Shown here one piece after another: positions 6,479 to 8,898 of a stretch of 8,898 bases of DNA; the first letter of the stretch is position 1; each line of letters starts with the position of its first letter. Source of the DNA: Candidatus Heimdallarchaeota archaeon (GTDB lineage: Archaea; Asgardarchaeota; Heimdallarchaeia; Heimdallarchaeales; Kariarchaeaceae); the NCBI GenBank assembly GCA_029882335.1, contig JAOUKW010000158.1, positions 1 through 8,898 on the forward strand, written 5' to 3'. Below the pieces are notes generated by a model. That model had not been told where the DNA came from. It saw only the letters and a program-made list of their open reading frames with translations, and ran no database searches. The position numbers and the translations under genes were made by a program.

Positions 6479-8413
6479 CTAAAAATCATTAAATTCAGTT
6501 CTCATAATCTTCACATTTTTTGTCTTTTCCCCAAAAATCCAGTTACAAAGTGCTTCTCCATTAACATTCAGTGAATAACTCTGATCTTCATTTTGAATGA
6601 TAAATTGATTTAATGACTTTAAATGGTTATAAATAGAGCCTGGCAAAATTTCCATATCGTTCTTAATAATACTATAAGTTATAAATCCTTTATGATGCAT
6701 TCTTTCAAGTATCTTTCGTCTTAATGGATGTGAAAGTGCTGCAAATATTGTGTCTTCATCTAAATTTTCAACATCATTGTGGTATAAACTTTTGAAAATA
6801 GATTGTTGTGTAGTTTCAGTATGATTAATTATAATTGAATAATTTATTTTCTTTGAAAGAGGTAAATTTAGGTCATTTAGTGCCTTCCATAAATCTCTCT
6901 TTTGATTTAGATCAATTTTATGAAGTTTTAAAATTTTATGAATACGATTCAGATTCTTTTCCAAGGATAATGATATGGCATCATCTAGTACTTCTTCAGC
7001 CCCTGATGTATCACCAGATAATAATTTGAGTTTAAATTCGATAATACTAGTTTGTACCTTGGTTAACCATAAGTTTTCTCTATTAGCTATATTTTTCATT
7101 TTATCAATAATATCATTAATATCCTCTAGGACTATTGATTGACCATATAATTTTAATTCAACTAATAAAATATCCACCAGATGCATCATTGCTCTTAAGG
7201 TAAAATTATAATCGACTATTTCTTCTTCGACCAAAATTGATAATATTTGTTCTGCATTGGTAATATTTCTTTGTCTCTTGCTACTTTTAAGAATAAGGGC
7301 TTCTGCAAGTCGGGTAAGAAATGTTGTGGTTTTATCTTTCGTTGATAGCGATATTTCCTTGATTTGAGAAAAATATTCATTAGCTTTATCATGATTTTCA
7401 ATAAAAACATATAATTCTATCAAATTAAATAGAGTATATGAAGTTTTAAAATCAATTTTAATTTTATTTTTCAACATAAGTGCTTCTTCAAATAACTCAA
7501 TGGCTTTATCATGATCTCCCTTATCAAAATAAACAGCACCCATATTGTTTAATGATTGTGAAATATGATGTATATTTCCAATTTCTCTTCTGATTTTTAG
7601 TGCTCTATTATGATATGTTAATGCTTGATCAAATTCTCCTTTATTTCCGTATATTATCCCGATATTATTGAGAGAGTGAGTAATTTCTTGTGAATTTCCA
7701 ATTTCTTCTCTTATTTGTAATGATCTGTGGTGATAATCCAGTGATGTGTTTAATTCCCCTTTTTTTCGATAGACTAGAGCGATGTTATTCAGAGATCCTG
7801 CAAGAATTTTTTTATTTCCAGCTTGATTTCTTATTTTATATGCTTCCTGATAAAATTCTAATGATTTGTCTAAATTACCAAGAATAAAATGAATTGACCC
7901 CAAGTTATTGATTGGATTTGCGGTTAAATGTATATTATCTGAATCATTGAAATATTTTATCGATTTTGTACAGCTTTCAATCCCTTTTTCGAGATTTCCA
8001 TTTGATAATTGAATATATCCCATCAGATTAAACATCTGTCCATTTATCTTATTAAAGATATCTTGGTTTATGTTGTGAGGTTGTGATAATTGAGTTTGTA
8101 TATTATTTAGAATTACTAATACTTCATTTAATTTTCCTAATCTTACAAATAAATCTGCGTTTAAAAGCTGTATCTCCACCTGTTGTAATATGTTATCTAC
8201 TTTTTTTTGTGTTAATTTTAATATTATTTCTGAAGCTTCATTTAATTTTCCCAATTCCATTAATGTTTCTGCTTTAATTTTAGATAATATAATTTCTTCT
8301 TCTTCATTTGATACATCAAGTAGCTCAATTTCCAATAGCATTTCTTTGAATTTTCCATTTTCTTTTAACTGATATATCTTATGAATATTCAATGTATTGT
8401 TTACTGCAGCCAT
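6479..8413 (-). CDS. TPR-repeat protein with C-terminal ArsR-like winged helix (putative transcription regulator)
   Basis: This putative one-component regulator has 644 residues. Helical repeats fill residues 20-360, with regular 40-residue TPRs at about 127-160, 167-200, 207-240, 247-280 and 287-320, each opening with a form of SLNNIG.IY. Residues 366-500 form a helical region shared with the TPR gene at 4877-6433 (ILKSSKR, MMHLVDILLVELKLYG, KLLSGD). Residues about 553-627 are a winged helix-turn-helix: IFAALSHPLRRKILERM (helix 1), TYSIIKNDMEI (helix 2), LPGSIYNHLKSLNQF (recognition helix), then a short wing QNEDQSYSLNVNG. This resembles archaeal ArsR-like domains. TPRs would sense a protein or peptide and the winged helix would bind DNA; both roles are family-level inference. 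There is no metal-binding Cys pair. The ATG at 8413 follows an in-frame TAA directly (8416-8414). GAGGGG (8434-8429) precedes the ATG by 15 bases. The gene is convergent with the other TPR gene, 45 bases between stops. Confidence 0.92.
   Translation of the reverse strand: MAAVNNTLNIHKIYQLKENGKFKEMLLEIELLDVSNEEEEIILSKIKAETLMELGKLNEASEIILKLTQKKVDNILQQVEIQLLNADLFVRLGKLNEVLVILNNIQTQLSQPHNINQDIFNKINGQMFNLMGYIQLSNGNLEKGIESCTKSIKYFNDSDNIHLTANPINNLGSIHFILGNLDKSLEFYQEAYKIRNQAGNKKILAGSLNNIALVYRKKGELNTSLDYHHRSLQIREEIGNSQEITHSLNNIGIIYGNKGEFDQALTYHNRALKIRREIGNIHHISQSLNNMGAVYFDKGDHDKAIELFEEALMLKNKIKIDFKTSYTLFNLIELYVFIENHDKANEYFSQIKEISLSTKDKTTTFLTRLAEALILKSSKRQRNITNAEQILSILVEEEIVDYNFTLRAMMHLVDILLVELKLYGQSIVLEDINDIIDKMKNIANRENLWLTKVQTSIIEFKLKLLSGDTSGAEEVLDDAISLSLEKNLNRIHKILKLHKIDLNQKRDLWKALNDLNLPLSKKINYSIIINHTETTQQSIFKSLYHNDVENLDEDTIFAALSHPLRRKILERMHHKGFITYSIIKNDMEILPGSIYNHLKSLNQFIIQNEDQSYSLNVNGEALCNWIFGEKTKNVKIMRTEFNDF
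7454..7933 (-). repeat. Four 120-base tandem units encoding 40-residue TPRs
   Basis: Residues 161-320 of the regulator are four consecutive 40-residue TPR units, so the DNA repeats every 120 bases. Similarity is visible at DNA level between neighbouring units: for example TTTCCAATTTC recurs near 7575 and 7695, and GATATTATTGAG near 7660 matches GATGTTATTCAG near 7780. The units have diverged but remain in phase, the mark of duplication followed by selection for the TPR fold. Confidence 0.7.
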
Positions 8414-8721
8414 TTATTAAAGAGTTCTTCCCCTCTAAATGTAAATTCGTAATAAAAATTAAAATTTCTCTCAATATTACTTAAAACTTCTAGATCTATG
8501 TTGAACTTGTTTGTAATTACAGCATTGAGTCAGGTATTCTCTTCTTCAATCTATATTACATCATATAGACTTCAGCAAGAAAAAATGCTCCTACCATACC
8601 CTTTTCAGCTTTTTTACACAGTAATTGGATAAGTGTAAGGCAATTATCCTGTAACTCCAGTAACCAATGCCTTATTTCCAAAAAAAGTATCATGATCTTT
8701 TTTGTATATACATACACACGT
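8414..8721. other. Gene-free stretch upstream of the TPR regulator
   Basis: No gene is supported here. The part next to the regulator (8414-8470) should hold its promoter, read on the minus strand: TTTTTATTA at 8457-8449 is a candidate TATA box that would start transcription near 8428, but it is one of several AT-rich options. The rest contains an imperfect hairpin (8636-8674) and an alternating TGTATATACATACACAC run (8703-8719). A 77-codon reverse-strand ORF ends at 8556 but shows no family features. Confidence 0.5.
8636..8674. repeat. Imperfect hairpin TAAGGCA/TGCCTTA
   Basis: TAAGGCA (8636-8642) and TGCCTTA (8668-8674) are exact complements separated by 25 bases. Inside, TTA/TAA (8644-8646, 8661-8663) and CTG/CAG (8649-8651, 8658-8660) could extend the stem with bulges, leaving a six-base loop. 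It could be part of a structured RNA or a 3'-end element of the frame that stops at 8722 on the minus strand. Confidence 0.35.
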
Positions 8722-8898
8722 TCAGCCCAAACCCTGCCTGCCGTCGCCAGACTCCCACACATATGATGTAGGATTAGCAGGGTCTTCATTCTGTGGCTTC
8801 TTTCTGCTTCTCAACCCATTAGGTTTCATCGAAGTCAGGATTTCCGTGTTATTTAACATTAGCAGATCACTCACAAAGTTATTGTAATTTAACTTTGA
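8722..8898 (-). CDS. Possible 3' end of an unidentified gene running off the right edge
   Basis: Read on the minus strand, one frame is open from the window edge to TGA at 8724-8722, giving 58 residues. It includes FVSDLLMLNNTEIL, then a hydrophilic tail with MKPNGLRSRKKPQNEDPA and YVWESGDGRQGLG. A 58-codon open frame is fairly unlikely by chance at the window's usual AT content, but the local 52% GC makes open frames more likely, so this is weak evidence. The charged, Gly/Pro-rich end looks like a protein tail and not a fold. I do not recognise a family. If real, most of the gene lies beyond the window, and it would be transcribed toward the TPR regulator in the same direction. Alternatives are a non-coding structured RNA or a foreign insert; two other frames here are also open for 60-77 codons. 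Confidence 0.3.
   Translation of the reverse strand, partial: SKLNYNNFVSDLLMLNNTEILTSMKPNGLRSRKKPQNEDPANPTSYVWESGDGRQGLG
8731..8783. repeat. 7-bp GC-rich inverted repeat ACCCTGC/GCAGGGT
   Basis: ACCCTGC (8731-8737) and GCAGGGT (8777-8783) are exact complements around a 39-base interior that contains a small CTG-CCGTCGC-CAG hairpin and a CATATG palindrome (8760-8765). The stem looks like an RNA closing helix, but the interior is too short for a tRNA and has no T-loop consensus. It overlaps the possible partial reverse-strand gene. Confidence 0.35.

Noticed and set aside
7454..7933. CRISPR-like array from the 120-base periodicity
   Set aside because: The period is a coding repeat of 40 residues in frame; there are no identical short repeats with unique spacers.
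8556..8789. 77-codon reverse-strand ORF starting MKTLLILHHMCG
   Set aside because: It has no recognisable domain, overlaps the other reverse frame by 68 bases, and carries no clear start signals. Two other frames are open in the same GC-raised patch, so length alone is weak evidence. Not called as a gene.
8720..8800. tRNA gene in the GC-rich patch
   Set aside because: The 7-bp closing stem encloses only 39 bases, and no T-loop (TTCRANY) or D-loop pattern fits on either strand.
8702..8887. 61-codon forward ORF starting MYIHTHVQPKPC
   Set aside because: It is antisense to the reverse frame open to the edge, has a low-complexity beginning from the TATACATACACAC run, and shows no family features.

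Overview
The window is AT-rich (24% GC in a stretch I counted, 8411-8510), and I read it as chromosomal DNA of an archaeon. The evidence is: TATA-type boxes (TTTATAAT, TTTAAATA) about 25 bases upstream of likely transcription starts; a GTG-started gene whose TATA box fits a leaderless transcript; and a long TPR protein ending in an archaeal-style ArsR-like winged helix (LSHPLRRKIL). The 40-residue 'SLNNIG' type TPR arrays resemble those that are abundant in Asgard archaea (Lokiarchaeia/Heimdallarchaeia). That assignment is from recognition of protein style only and is tentative.

Layout from left to right. 1-411 has no convincing gene, only a possible 23-codon peptide ORF and a promoter. 412-1803 (+) is an amidase-signature hydrolase with a complete Lys/Ser/Ser triad. 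1956-2834 (+) is a two-domain 3-mercaptopyruvate/thiosulfate sulfurtransferase with an intact CGSGVT active-site loop; a perfect 12-bp inverted repeat starts at its stop codon. 3025-4437 (+) is an unrecognised four-helix membrane protein that looks like a tandem duplication of [two-helix hairpin + soluble beta-rich domain]. 4438-4876 is a gene-free gap with a terminator-like hairpin and the start region of the next gene. 4877-6433 (+) is a TPR protein without a DNA-binding domain. Facing it, 45 bases away, 6479-8413 (-) is a longer TPR protein with a C-terminal winged helix. From 8414 to the right edge there is no recognised gene, but a patch of 52% GC (8711-8810) holds hairpins and the 3' end of an open frame that runs off the window.

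How the genes relate. Amidase, sulfurtransferase and membrane protein each sit behind their own gap of 150 bases or more with promoter-like signals, so they look like separate transcription units and not a pathway operon. The two TPR genes are clearly related: they align without a gap over about 130 residues C-terminal to the TPR arrays. One keeps a DNA-binding head and the other does not, so a regulator/partner relationship is possible but unproven. I see no CRISPR array, tRNA, rRNA, identifiable transposase or recognisable defence system. The two items most worth following up are the convergent TPR pair and the unexplained GC-rich, structured right edge.
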